A stretch of 64,000 nucleotides of DNA from Hysterangium stoloniferum (taxonomy: Eukaryota > Basidiomycota > Agaricomycetes > Hysterangiales > Hysterangiaceae), in contig WHVD01000006.1 in NCBI GenBank assembly GCA_015178975.1, forward strand, positions 620,001 through 684,000, read 5' to 3'. Each line of letters opens with the position of its first letter. Positions within the stretch are counted from its first letter, which is position 1. The translations under genes were made by a program, and so were the position numbers. This document shows, in pieces, positions 10,283-21,524 of the stretch. Under the pieces are notes generated by a model. The model was not told the origin of the DNA. It ran no database searches and was given only the letters and a program-made list of their open reading frames with translations.

Positions 10283-11093
10283 TGTTAGGATATGTACAGG
10301 GCAGGTCTCCAGAGAAACCCATGGAATATCCGGTAGGACTTGGCTTCAGCGTATAGGCTGCACCCTCACTAGATCGTGTTGTCCAATTTCAGGCGGATGG
10401 ATGGGAATCCTGGGGAGTCCGGGCGGGGGTCGTGGGTCGAGGGGTCGTAGGTCAGAGGTCGTGGGTCGTGAATTGAGATTGGTGAGAGAGATAGATACGC
10501 CAGAGCCCGTGGGCTCCAACTAGTGCGAGCAGTGTGAATCAAGTAGGGTTTTAGAGTGGAAAATGTATTAGATTACTGAGGGGAATCTAAGCTGATTTTC
10601 TGACTGGATTGTATGTACAACATCTGCCAGTTTAAATAGACTGTGGAGTAAATGTCATACTGAATCCAGTAATAATGAAACGAAATGAGCAAAACATAAA
10701 ACGGGAATAGTACCAAATTGGTGTTAGGAACGGGACGGAATGGAGTGGAGTCCAAATAGTGACAAATCATAAACCATAACGGGAAACAGAGCAGGAGCGG
10801 AGTCCGAATTGTGACAGGTCATTTGACTAAAATGGGAACAGGGCTCTGTTAGAGAGGTGACAGGTTTTCTGAGTGAGGTCCGGTGACTGATGCATGGGAC
10901 AAGGTCGGAAATAGACAGAGATGGAGTCCTGTGAGTATTCCAGTGACTGAAACACAATGTAACAAAGACAAACATAGATGAGTCTGATGTATGGAGTCCA
11001 GTGGGAATTCTGGTGAACTGATAACGGGTGCATATAGGGCGTGGGTGCATATAAGTTGGTGCCTGGAGTCCGGCAGGATTTCCGGTCATAACA
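10283..11093 (-). repeat. 5' LTR of gypsy copy 1 (LTR-A)
   Basis: This 811-bp LTR pairs with 1247-2061 and is followed by the target duplication GGTAC (11094-11098). Read in sense, it has U3 from 11093, a TATTTAAA box at about 10631-10640, an inferred transcript start at about 10605 and R-U5 down to 10283. Confidence 0.93.
10595..10640 (-). promoter_or_regulatory. Core promoter and inferred transcript start of gypsy copy 1
   Basis: On the minus strand TCTATTTAAA lies about 30 bp before AGTCAGAAAAT. The start site is inferred from TATA spacing and from the match of AGTCAGAAAAT to the primer-binding site. The arrangement is kept in the LTR-A copies at 169, 1247, 11860, 42129 and 54412. Confidence 0.65.
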
Positions 11094-11289
11094 GGTACCA
11101 ATCCCCATTGTGCAATTTATTCCAAAAGAATAATCTACAGATGATTGTTTGACTAAATTTTGTCAGATATACATAGGATAAATATTAATATTTTTGCATT
11201 CTTCAGAGTGATACCTAATCAACTGAATTTGATTAAATATTAATTCTACAGCAAACAATATGAATGTATATACATAGTTTATTGAATAA

Positions 11290-11520
11290 ATCATTTTAAA
11301 AGTTTTGGGTTATCCTCCTATGAATGAAATCATATATGATGTTGAAATGAGACAAGTCAAATGTAAGTTGAATGAATTTGAGGGTGTCGAAGATGTTGAA
11401 TGAAATGTCCAGTTGGAATTTTTGTTGAAGATAAATCAATGTGTCAAAGATGAATTGAAGAGTTGTCAAAAGTTACCTTTAATATTTTGTGACAATGTTG
11501 TGACTGTGACAGTTGTGACA
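11290..11520 (+). repeat. LTR-D fragment (right part)
   Basis: ATGAATGAAATCATATATGATGTTGAAATGAGACA through GTGACAGTTGTGACA at 11520 matches the right half of the intact LTR-D at 44956-45384 and the copy at 56404-56840. The left boundary is unclear, and more diverged LTR-D may extend back to about 11100. Confidence 0.7.
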
Positions 11521-11859
11521 ATACTCTTATTTGCCACCTAGTATTGTTTCTTAGTACCATACATTATTTTCTATATCTCCCCACCTTGTCATCACTTCCC
11601 TGTGATCTGTCCTACACTTCACTTCTTTGATTGGCCTTCCAATCACCCATCTTGATGTAGTGTAAAGCTCTTTTCATGTACACTACAGTTCTTCAGTTCA
11701 AATATCAACTTAGATTAGCCTCTCCTAGTTTTTGCCTTCTTCCTCACTGCTATACTCCTCAAGAGTGGTGTTCAGCAAGCCATGACCCTCTACCTCTCAA
11801 CTCTTAGTAATTCAGCCCTCCAGTTGATTAAGCTAAGTGTTGATTGTTTATATCATACT
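11521..11859. other. Unassigned repeat-flanked DNA
   Basis: AT-rich, pyrimidine-rich sequence between an LTR-D end and a solo LTR-A. I see no coding region or recognisable repeat end in it. Confidence 0.5.
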
Positions 11860-12651
11860 TGTTACGACCGGAAATCCCGCCGGACTCCGGGCACTAACTT
11901 ATACGCACCCATTGTCAGTTTACCGGAATTCCCGCTGGACTTCGTATGTCAGACTTGTCTACATTCAACTTTGTTACATTGTGTTTCAGTCACCGGAAAA
12001 CCCACTGGACTCTGTCCCTGTTTATGTCCGACCTCGTCCCACGTGTCAGTCACCGGACCCTGCTCAAAAAACCCGTCTTCCCTCTAACAGAACCCCATTC
12101 CCGTTTTAGTCAAATGACCTGTCATGATTTAGACTCCACTCCTGCTCTGTTTCCCATTATGGTTTATGATTTGTCACTATTCAGACTCCACTCCATTCTG
12201 GCCTGTTCCTAACACCAAATTTGGTGTTTACTATTCCCATTTTATGTTTTGCTTGTTTTGTTTCATCATTACTGGATTTGGTATGACATTCACTCCATGG
12301 TCTATTTAAACCGGCAGATGTTGTACATACAATCCAGTCAGAAAATTGGCTTAGATTCTCCCCAGTAATCTAATACATTTTCTGCTCTAAACTCCTACTT
12401 GAATTACACTGCTCACACTAGTCGGAGCCCATGGGTTCTGGCATATCTATCTCTCTTACCTTTCTCGACTCACAATCTCTGACCTATGACCCCTCAACCC
12501 ACAACCCCTGCCCGGACTCCCTGGGATTCCCATCCACCTGTCTGAAATTGGACAACACGATCTAGCGAGGGCACAGCCTATAAGCTGAAGCCAAGTCCTA
12601 CCGGATATTCTGTGGGTTTCTCCGGAGACCCGCTGTGTATGTACCCTAACA
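11860..12651 (+). mobile_element. Solo LTR-A with target duplication ATACT
   Basis: The 792-bp copy runs TGTTACGACCGG...TACCCTAACA, flanked by ATACT at 11855-11859 and 12652-12656. It carries the TATTTAAA box, AGTCAGAAAAT and the TATAAGCTGAAGCCAAGTCC motif (12579-12598). It was left by recombination between the two LTRs of an element. Confidence 0.92.
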
Positions 12652-12656
12652 ATACT

Positions 12657-13073
12657 ATCTGCTGTGTTTGAAATACCAGAGCACCCTGACAGTTTGTGCA
12701 AGGGTGCAACACATATGTAAGTTGAAGCCAAGCTCCACTACAGTTATAGACCTCCCAACTAGTATGATCTCTATCGTCAACCCCCTGATTAACTCATTTC
12801 ACATCATTGGCCCTCCAACTAGAGCATTCCCCCTCTTCCCAGCTTAGATCTTAACACTGAGGTGGCAAGTGAGATATGTAAAGGGGAATGGTAATGGGAG
12901 GGTGAGTGGAATGGGGATGGAACAGAAAACTAAAAAGATTAACTACTATAACAAAACAAATGTCAGGGGCACCACAAGTGGTAATACTTAGGGCAGGGGT
13001 TCTGACAGTGAGTTGATGGTGGGTTTGGGGCCTAAAACAGGTCATGGGGGTCTGAAATGACAGGATCCTAACA
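12657..13073. repeat. Rearranged LTR-E copy
   Basis: 12657-12855 is the reverse complement of the left part of LTR-E (ending ...TCTTAACA). 12856-13073 matches its right part in forward orientation and ends GATCCTAACA. The two halves therefore point in opposite directions, indicating an inversion or two fused fragments. Confidence 0.6.
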
Positions 13074-13352
13074 GGTACTGATGGCAGGATGCCAGAGGGT
13101 GGGAAGGGTAAAATGAGGTTGTGGAGGGCCAAATGACTGGGATCCTAATAAAAGGAGGCAAAGGGGATCTATGTCAAGTGCCCAATGATAGAAATTGTAC
13201 TAGTCAGGAAGTCTGACTCTATAAAACAAGTGGAGCTTGGCTTCAATGTATGTGTTGTGTCCTCACATGAACTGTTAAAGTACTCTGGTATTTCAAACAG
13301 AGTGAATAGTATGATGGAGACTAAAGACAACAATTTGCTCAATCAACCAGAG

Positions 13353-14090
13353 TCTTAAGATCTAAGCCAAATGGGAAGAGGAGGTTCTAAGTTGGGGGGG
13401 CTGATGATGGTAATGTAGTCAATTGGGGTCTCAACAATACAGATCATACTAGCCTGGAGGTCTGACTCTATAAACATAGTGGAGCTTGGCTTCAACTTAT
13501 GTGTTGTGCCCTCACACAAACTGTTAGGGTGCTCTGGTATTTCAAACAGAGTGGGTAGTATGATAGGAATGAAGATTAACACTTAGCTCAGTTGACTGGG
13601 GGCCAAATTACTAAGAGTCATAAGGTGAGGGGTCACAGCTTGCCAAAGACCCTTGAGGGTAGTAGAATAGGAGTAGTAATAGGACTGAGAACTAGAAGGG
13701 GTAATCTAAGTTGATATTCGAACTGAAGAAACTGTAGCATACATGAAGGAGCTTTATATAGTACTACAATAGGATGGATGATTGGAGGGCTGACCAGAGA
13801 AATAAGAGTGATGATGAGTCAAAAAGAAGTAGGGGAAGGGCTGGGAATCCAAACAAGACTAAATACAATATAGCAAAGTATTCTGAACAGGTGTGAGGTG
13901 GCAAAATGGAATATATATGTAGAATGGTGACAGGGGAGTGAACAGAATGGTGCTAAGATACTGTACAAAGAAACAAGTGTTGGGGGTGCTACAAGTGGTG
14001 CTACTATGAGCAGGGGTACTGATAGTGGGACACTGGAGGGTTACAAGGCTAAAACAGCTTGCAGAGGTCCAAAATGACAAGATCCTAACA
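13353..14090 (+). mobile_element. Solo LTR-E, target duplication CAGAG
   Basis: The 738-bp copy begins TCTTAAGATCTAAGCC (a change from TGTTAA) and ends GATCCTAACA. CAGAG flanks it at 13348-13352 and 14091-14095. It is inserted in an older LTR-E. The strand is arbitrary. Confidence 0.82.
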
Positions 14091-14478
14091 CAGAGGGCTA
14101 AAATACTAAGAGTCATGTGGGTAAGAGTTGCAGCTTGCCAATGATGTCTTTGAGAGTATTAAGAGAAGAGTAAAAGGGATTTAAACAAGAGGAGGGTAAT
14201 CTAAGTTGATATTTGAACTGAAGCTCTATAGCATACATGAGAGGGTTTTTATACAAAAGGTATGATGGATGATCAGAAGGTCAATCAAGGAAGTGAGAAG
14301 TCATGGCAGGTCAAAGGAAGTCGGAAAAGAGACAAGGGTCAAACTAAGACTAAATGTGATAAGACACAAGTATTCTAAAGGTTGTGAGGTGGCAAATAAA
14401 TGATACGCATAGAATGGGTGATGGGAGAGCATCAGGATGAGATGGTTAAAAGGGTAATCTACAGAGGGACAGGTACTG

Positions 14479-15118
14479 TGTTAAAGTCTAAGCAAATGGG
14501 GGAAAGATGGCTCTAAGTTGGGGGGCCAATGATATGAAAAGAGCTAATTGGGGGGCCAATGATAGAGATTATACTAATCAGGAGGTCCAACTCTATAAAT
14601 GTAGTGGAGCTTGGCTCCAACTTATGTGTTGCACCCTCACACAAACTGTTAGGGTGCTCTGGTATTTCAAACAGAGTGATAGTATGATAAAGGTGAAGAT
14701 TAACACTTAGCTCAATTGACCAGTGGGCCAAAATACTAAGAGTTGTAAGGTAAGAGTTCACAGCTTGCTGAAGAACATCTTCAAGGGTATTGAGAAGGGA
14801 GGAAAGAGACTGAGAACTAGCAAAGGGTGAAACAGATCATAGGAAGTCAATGACAAGGTGGAGGGACTAAATGTAAAGTACTAAACAATACTAAAAGGGT
14901 ACTGAGGTGCCATGTGAGACATGTACAGGGAGATGGTGATGGGAGAGCAAATGGAATGGAGATGGAACAGAAAACCAAAAGGGTCAACACTATAATGAAA
15001 CAAGTGTCAGGGGTGCTGCAGGTGGTGATAATGTGGGCAGGGGTTCTGACAGTGGAACAATGAAGGGTATTGGGTCCAAAACAGGTTGCAGGGGTCCAAA
15101 ATGATGGGGATCCTAACA
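14479..15118 (+). mobile_element. Solo LTR-E, target duplication TACTG
   Basis: The 640-bp copy starts TGTTAAAGTCTAAGC and ends GATCCTAACA, with TACTG at 14474-14478 and 15119-15123. It is the best-preserved LTR-E and the reference for the other copies. The element family that owns it is not represented by any coding sequence here. Confidence 0.88.
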
Positions 15119-15252
15119 TACTGGGGCACTGTGGGCAGTGACACCATGGTCAGGGATACTGATAGCAGGGTGCTGGGGGGGTTACAAGGGCAAAACCAAG
15201 GTGGGGGAGTCTGAAGGGATAGAATCCTAACAGTAAGGATCTTAACACATAG

Positions 15253-17488
15253 CCCATATGGGTATTTCATCCTTCATGATGGTTTAAAAGGATATTTACA
15301 GTATGATATCAGGTATCAGATATATGTACATATAAAGTGAAGGAGTATAAGTCATAGATAATTTATATACTACAGTCAATGCTCATAACCATACCTCTGA
15401 TAACCCATACTCTCTAAAAGCCCATAGAATTATAGAGTGATCAAGTTGGTACATGGGCTTTAATATCTCTCTGACACCTCATACTCTCAGATAACCCATA
15501 CCTCTGGGAGTCCACTACGAGCAGCATAAACACATGTTTTGATATGAAACGGAGTGCAACATATGTGTGTATTGTGTGCTATTATCCATGTTGAACACTT
15601 TCGTCATGAAAAAAAAGTACATAGAAGCATACCACAATAATAATTCACAAACAAAAAGCTATCATATTGTCGCCGCATGGGCCTTCCATGAATTGCAGGG
15701 GCGACTATTGCACTGAGAACAGCGCGTTGATGGCAGGTGATCCTACAAAAGTGAAGAGGCCAAGCAGAGAAAGTAGCGTAAATCACATGGCTAAGTGATC
15801 CAGTATTGAATATGGTGACCTACAGAGCATAACATTAGCTTACTATTAATCAACCTCTTCACGAAACTATCGATACAATCATGTACATAGACAAAGGGAG
15901 AGCACCATAATGAGAAACGCAAATGTCTGCCGAGAGGCGGCGAGGAGCGAAAAGAAACACACCAAACCTATATGTGCCCTGTTGAAGTATTTTATATTCA
16001 GGTTATAATCCACCGTATATTGGCGTACACCCTCCCTCCTGCGTCAACATGCCCCGCGTGTAAATATTGTACGAGGGTACAGTGCCAATGTTTCGGGCAA
16101 TCCGAAGCTATTGAAAAAAATCTTAATCGCCTTAGCCTCGGTGATTACCTGAACTTTGCACATACAAAAGGTTCGACTTATCGTGGCCATTGGTCCTGTT
16201 TCGCTATAAATATCCTGTCTCTGTCAGTACTAACGCAAAAGGCTAATGCAATATTTACGATTGAACGACGCATATAATTACCGGGAAAACGGCAGTCGCA
16301 CTGGGCGTTCGTGCGCAATGTACAGTAAGTAAGTAGGTCGGTAGATGTATCACTCCACTCATAGTCTAGTAGAAACCATTTCTTAATGTTTTATTCACTC
16401 AATTCCTATATTAACATGAGACCGTTTGCTTCTTTTCGGCATTACGTTTTTCCTCTTCCCCGGAGACAGATGTGGCAAACCCCAATTATTGCATGATTAG
16501 CTCTTTCCTTCTTATATTCTGCCTTCTCAAAAAATGAACAATGGAGCTGTTGTATATATATACGTATGGGTGGTATTATCATTGCTGGTCTTGGCATCTG
16601 GTGTTATTTATTGACATTATGGGGCAGCACTTATGATGATTTAGTTCATTGGCTTCGTGAGAATCGTTGATGATATATCTAAATCGTATCAACACAATGC
16701 GTGCCCTGATTAAAAGAGTAGCGAAAGAAAGTGGTGAGGATGTTTCATAGGCGTAGTGATCATGACACTTTTAATTTTTTAACTTGTTGTGAGTTTTACA
16801 TAGGACATACATATATTACTCGCTCGAATTCGATGGCCATGACAGAACTGAGCAAAGGAAAACATCCTTAATGCTGCTAGAAACTGGGTCTAATCTCCAC
16901 CAACACAAGTACGGAAGTGCTTTGACCATGACAAACGGAGTCTAGAAGTATTCAAAGGATAACCGACACATCAGTGCTCGAGACCTAAATTTGCATCCTC
17001 TGTCTCCTGGAGCTCCGTCTGGCGCTACTAGGTTATTTTACGCCTATCTCTGCTGTGCTGTGCAGCTGATTTCACACTTCGTATGCGTGACACGCCTTTG
17101 AGTAGTCTACGAATCAGACGGACTGGAAGCGCGACAGTCGTGATCGTTACTACACGTGCTAAAATTCCCTTATATGCGCATTCATTGACAAATATGGCCT
17201 TCCCATTCAGGACGCATCTGGGGAGATAGAAAACAAACACAAAATTTTTCAAAATATAAGATAAATACGCAATAAGTGCGTGATATATGCGTGATATATG
17301 CGCAGTAGATGTATGAATATAAACCAACGGAGTGAGTGTTGTTCGTGACCAAACGCGTCCACAAGGTTCCACAGAAAGATTCACACGGCGACATGGAACT
17401 GAATGTCAACAAGGGCAACTTATGAGCGGCTTTCTCAAGCGAGTTATATGTCGCTGGTCCTTGTTCTCTTGCTCTTGTTCACATTACC
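15253..17488. other. Intergenic DNA without a supported gene
   Basis: The stretch separates the repeat cluster from the kinase gene. Around 15374-15515, phrases such as GATAACCCATA occur several times in both halves of a short segment and may be remains of a small DNA transposon, but no clear terminal repeats were found. A 101-codon frame (15972-16277) has no recognisable features and is not called. Confidence 0.5.
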
Positions 17489-20400
17489 ATGTCCCTCATC
17501 CCCCCGCCCAACGAGGCCGGCGACATCTTTTCGCTCTCCGATCAACAGTTGAGCGAACGCTACCAGTTTGTCGAAGAAGTCAGTCTATTTTTTCACCGTC
17601 TTTTTATAAAGCTCATCGTTCGAAATGGTGTTCAGATTGGCTTCGGAAACTGGGGCAGCGTATGGCTCTGTCGACCCAAGGACGCTGACGGACATCCTAT
17701 AGATGATGCTGTGGCTGCCGCTCTTCAGACCGGAAAGGTGGCCGTCAAGCTTGTCCATCGAAGTAAGACGCCAACTACAGCCGCAAGGGTCAGATCTTTG
17801 TGAGTTGTAGTCCCATCAGCCCTGTGTTCGACGCGCTCACATCATTATTATGGTAGATGGAACGAAATGAAGGTACGTTCGGGTCTCTGTGATATTCATT
17901 CATGCACGCCTAACTCTCTTGTAACTCAAAGATTGTTCGTTCCTTTAAGAATGACCCTCATCCTTCGATCATTCCCTTTCACAACTTTATTATTACACCA
18001 AGCTACGCCTTGATCACAATGTGAGTACCCGGTCTGGACGATGTGCTTTACGCTAATGAGGCTTTAGGGCGTATCTACCGACGCTTGTACCAGTAGAAGT
18101 CCCCGAATTACGCGCCAAGCCTTGGTTCCTGAGCCTCATCTCCGCCATCGCGTTTCTACACGCACGGGGTGTTGTACACAATGACATAAAGTTGGTCACT
18201 CTTTAACTCATCTTTTGGCAGTCAAGGAATTTACCTTTTGCAGACCTGCCAATATACTTTTAACTGCATCACATTCTCCCGTTCCTGTACTTGTCGATTT
18301 TGGTTTTGCTGAAAAATATGATCCCCGATCGTCAAAAGCTTTCCTTTCCAACCTTGCATACGGAACTCCTGAAGTATGCTTTTCTTCTCATCTCGCCGAG
18401 TAAATATTCATTATCCATCAGTATCTCTCTCCTGAACGCGCCCGAGGACTGCCTCATGACACTCGCAAGAGTGATGTCTGGAGTCTCGGTGTAACTCTAT
18501 TTGAAATTCTCCGCGGCCGAACACCTTTTGAATATGCGGAACCTGACGGAACCACAGAGACTTTTAGCACAAAAGCTGTGGGAAATTTTACTTCGTACCG
18601 GTAGACTCATTGACAGTATTGTCAGGACCTGGAAAAGTACTGGGGACGCACTGTGAAAGGCAAGTGGGTAGGAAAATGGTCCATGAGCAAAGGTGGGTTC
18701 CTTCTATATCATTTGGCTGTACTAAAGTGGTTCAGGTCTCGAGAGACTCCTACGAAAAATGATTCTTCCTAATGCCGACCTCCGAATAACTGCGCCAGTT
18801 GCTCTTAATGATCCGTACTTTGATCCCGACAAACCAGAAACACCAGGTATACCTTTTTCTAGGCTCATGCGGTATTATATATTTATACGTCTTCATAGGC
18901 AAGGACCGGTCTCATTCCACCCTCTCTTTGCGTTCACCATCGGAGGCGGACGCATCACGGCTTATTGAAGTCACTCCTCCTTGGGGTGATCGATCTGGAG
19001 TCCCCACTGGCTTTTCCCCTCCTGCAAGTTTGCTAAAGAGCGTTGCCACTGCTGCAACCCGGCGTGCGAACGTCACAACAGACAAAGAGAACTCGCGCAT
19101 ACCCCCTGGCAAAGAGAACGCTAATGTGCATACACGCCGGGAGAGCATCCATGGTCATCAGAGAACGCAAAGTGCAAAGGCTGTTCTACCACAGAGCAAA
19201 CTTCCCGCACTCATCCAACCTTTCAAACGTCTGGTTTCTCTTGCTTTATTCACTACGCAATCGTTGACTTTTCATGTCTGTAGATGTCACTCGTAATGTA
19301 CCAAGCTTTAATACTGGGACATCATCTCTATCTCCTACCTCCGGAACAGCTTCACATCGACCAACAAACTCCCTCAAGGTCGCACCTACTCCTCGGTATA
19401 ACCCCTCTGTCGCTGCCGACACGAGCAATCGCACTTCCGTCTTGACGGCCAGTTCATTCGCGTCGAAGGAAAATAGTGTGGTCAATTCACGCACAAGTTC
19501 TGGTCGACGCGTACCTGTGCGCAAGCCAATGCCCGCCGTTTTCGCAGCTGCACATAAAGGGAAGCAGATTGAGAATGACATGGATAACGCTGTCGTACAT
19601 GATGTCACGCGACAGAATAAAGAAAATCGTAAAAGTCGCGTGCTTGTTGATCTTACGAAGCTCAAGGCGAACGAGGAGGTAAACATCACTACTCCTGTGT
19701 CAGAGGGTAGGGTAGGCGCTGCAGGATTGTTAACACCTGTGGTGGAAGGTTAGTTTTCCTTACTATGATTTGCGTTTGGTCTGGTGACAAGATGAATCAA
19801 ACTTCATTCAGATCCTCCGCGCTTATTCGTGAGCGATACGTTCCCCCGTTCAACGAAGGAGTCCACCGGTATTACAGGACTTAAACAAAGCATCAAGCAA
19901 TCGTTGGGTAATTTAATCACTTCTTTGACTTGAGTCTCTAGTCCAACTGATCTTTCTGCAGACAAAGGCGTCCGGTTATACAAGAGTTCCGCCTTAGGGA
20001 GCTACGGTAACTTACTCGGCAACAAATCAACCACTGGTCTATCTTCGGTCGCTCCAGAGCTCAGTCATTCTACAGAGGGGGATAGTACAAGGCCCTCCAA
20101 AGATACAAAAGAATCTTGGGAAAGTGATGCTGCCATTCGCATTGGTATGTTTACATCATGATAGAACCGGCAAACTAATGACTCCCCCCGCGTAGCCAAA
20201 AGTTCTTTACCAACAGTGCGCCATGCAATCAGAAATGAGCAGATAGCTGCAGATAATCGCCTGGATCGAATGACTATTTGGATACGGAATGTAGAGAGAG
20301 TGGTCGAGGATGCACGAGCTAATTTTGCTGCAGGAAGCATGACGCCATTGCCGCCTCTTCCTCCACGGACTGCTCAAGCTAACCGCCGAGCTTCCGCAAA

Positions 20401-21225
20401 GGTCACAGAAATATTCCAGGACAAGAACGCGGCCGAAGACAACAGTCTAAATGATGCACCTCCTGTGCGTCAGCGACGTGTTACCCTGGTATCAAAATCT
20501 CCTGAGAACCACGATGGAGAGCAAAACAGATCCTCAAATGATCCTGCACCTATGCCAGAGACGGCTAGTAAAGGAACGTCCCACAGCGTCGTTGATTTTG
20601 CACGCCCCATCACACCTCTTGTTACACTCGAGCTTGAACTCGCTAAGAGTGGTATGCAGCCCCATTGTTATACATCGGTTTTTTTTAAAAACTGATCATC
20701 TCTGCAGAAACATATACGCCCTTACGAAACCCCACTCGGTTATCTGCCGTATTGGACCCCAACGCTTTCTTTGCGCCCCCAACCCCGGTAGAGCATGAGC
20801 CATCGGCACACGAAACACCATTCGCCGCTACAGAACGTCTTCATGGACTTTCAACACCTATACGTTCGAATGAACTCTCCCCTATCACAGGTGCTAACTA
20901 CGATGAAATCCTAATGTCTTCATCGGGCGTGAAACGTTTAGGGAAGGGTTATGAATCTCATGCCACGACATCCCACATCGTCGAGCATCCTGCTTCAGCA
21001 TTCAAACGGAACCCTAAATTGTTCCATTCTGTTCGACGAGGCATAGCCCCACCACCAGAGACACCCAGAAAGGCGGTGTCAGTAGACGAGCTGGGAGCTC
21101 TTAGCGCTGCCCAAGAATCTGCCGCTCGTAAGGACGACGGTAACAATACTATTAAGCTCATGCGCCGAGCTTTCAAGGCCATCACTGGCGGAACCGTTTC
21201 CCGCAGGTTATCAAAGGCCGTCTAA
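17489..21225 (+). CDS. Protein kinase with long C-terminal tail (997 aa, 15 exons)
   Basis: Exons (17489-17578, 17636-17799, 17857-17872, 17932-18020, 18068-18190, 18244-18373, 18422-18577, 18626-18692, 18736-18846, 18899-19228, 19284-19748, 19812-19907, 19962-20144, 20196-20651, 20708-21225) join into an uninterrupted frame; one exon is only 16 nt. The kinase domain is residues about 25-315: glycine loop IGFGNWGSV (31-39), VAVK Lys68, catalytic loop HNDIKPAN (157-164), DFG (179-181) and GTPEYLSPE (201-209). HND replaces the usual HRD, but the catalytic Asp and Asn are present, so activity is likely. The remaining roughly 680 residues are Ser/Thr-rich, contain two KEN boxes (DKEN, GKEN) and a short helical stretch, and have no domain I recognise. 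The start is the first ATG in frame with the glycine loop. Subfamily unknown; Ser/Thr specificity is inferred. Confidence 0.9.
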
Positions 21226-21524
21226 ATCATTTCTTTCTTTTGCGTTATCCATCGCTGGCTGTCTGTTCTCATGTTTTGCATAAACGTTTCCTCAACGCTA
21301 CAACGATTTTCACGCCATTACTTTATCACGCATTCACCTCTACGATGTTATATTTCCTTCATGTCACCACGCGCTCCTGACACTTTTTAGGTCTCACGCC
21401 TTCACGCAATGAAATGTTTGTATAACGATAGTTGACGGTCTGGACCGTTTGATCTACAATGATATATTTGTTGATGATACAAAATAGTTGTGCAAATAGT
21501 AGACAAGTAAAGATTATTACAATT

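Larger units (their letters stand above)
1247..11093 (-). mobile_element. Full-length Ty3/gypsy chromovirus-type LTR retrotransposon, copy 1
   Basis: The two LTRs (1247-2061 and 10283-11093) share TGTTA...TAACA ends and are flanked by the direct duplication GGTAC at 1242-1246 and 11094-11098, so this is one insertion read on the minus strand. In order it has gag, zinc knuckle, aspartic protease, reverse transcriptase, RNase H, integrase and chromodomain. The primer site is next to the 5' LTR and the polypurine tract next to the 3' LTR. Two other solo LTRs (5383-6856 and 7245-7719) interrupt pol; without them the internal region is about 6.3 kb. Gag and pol carry frameshifts and stops, so the copy is probably not autonomous. 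A separate gene on the opposite strand fills the space between the chromodomain and the 3' LTR. Confidence 0.95.
13140..15232. repeat. Older LTR-E copy split by two younger LTR-E insertions
   Basis: Pieces 13140-13352, 14096-14478 and 15124-15232 join into one LTR-E sequence ending AATCCTAACA when the copies at 13353-14090 and 14479-15118 are removed. The reconstruction is supported by target duplications at both insertions and by co-linearity with the intact copy. The left start is not clear. It contains GGAGCTTGGCTTCAATGTAT near 13225, a diverged form of the motif shared by LTR families. Confidence 0.7.

Noticed and set aside
15972-16277. 101-codon plus-strand frame
   Set aside because: No domain, no supporting splice structure, and composition like intergenic DNA.
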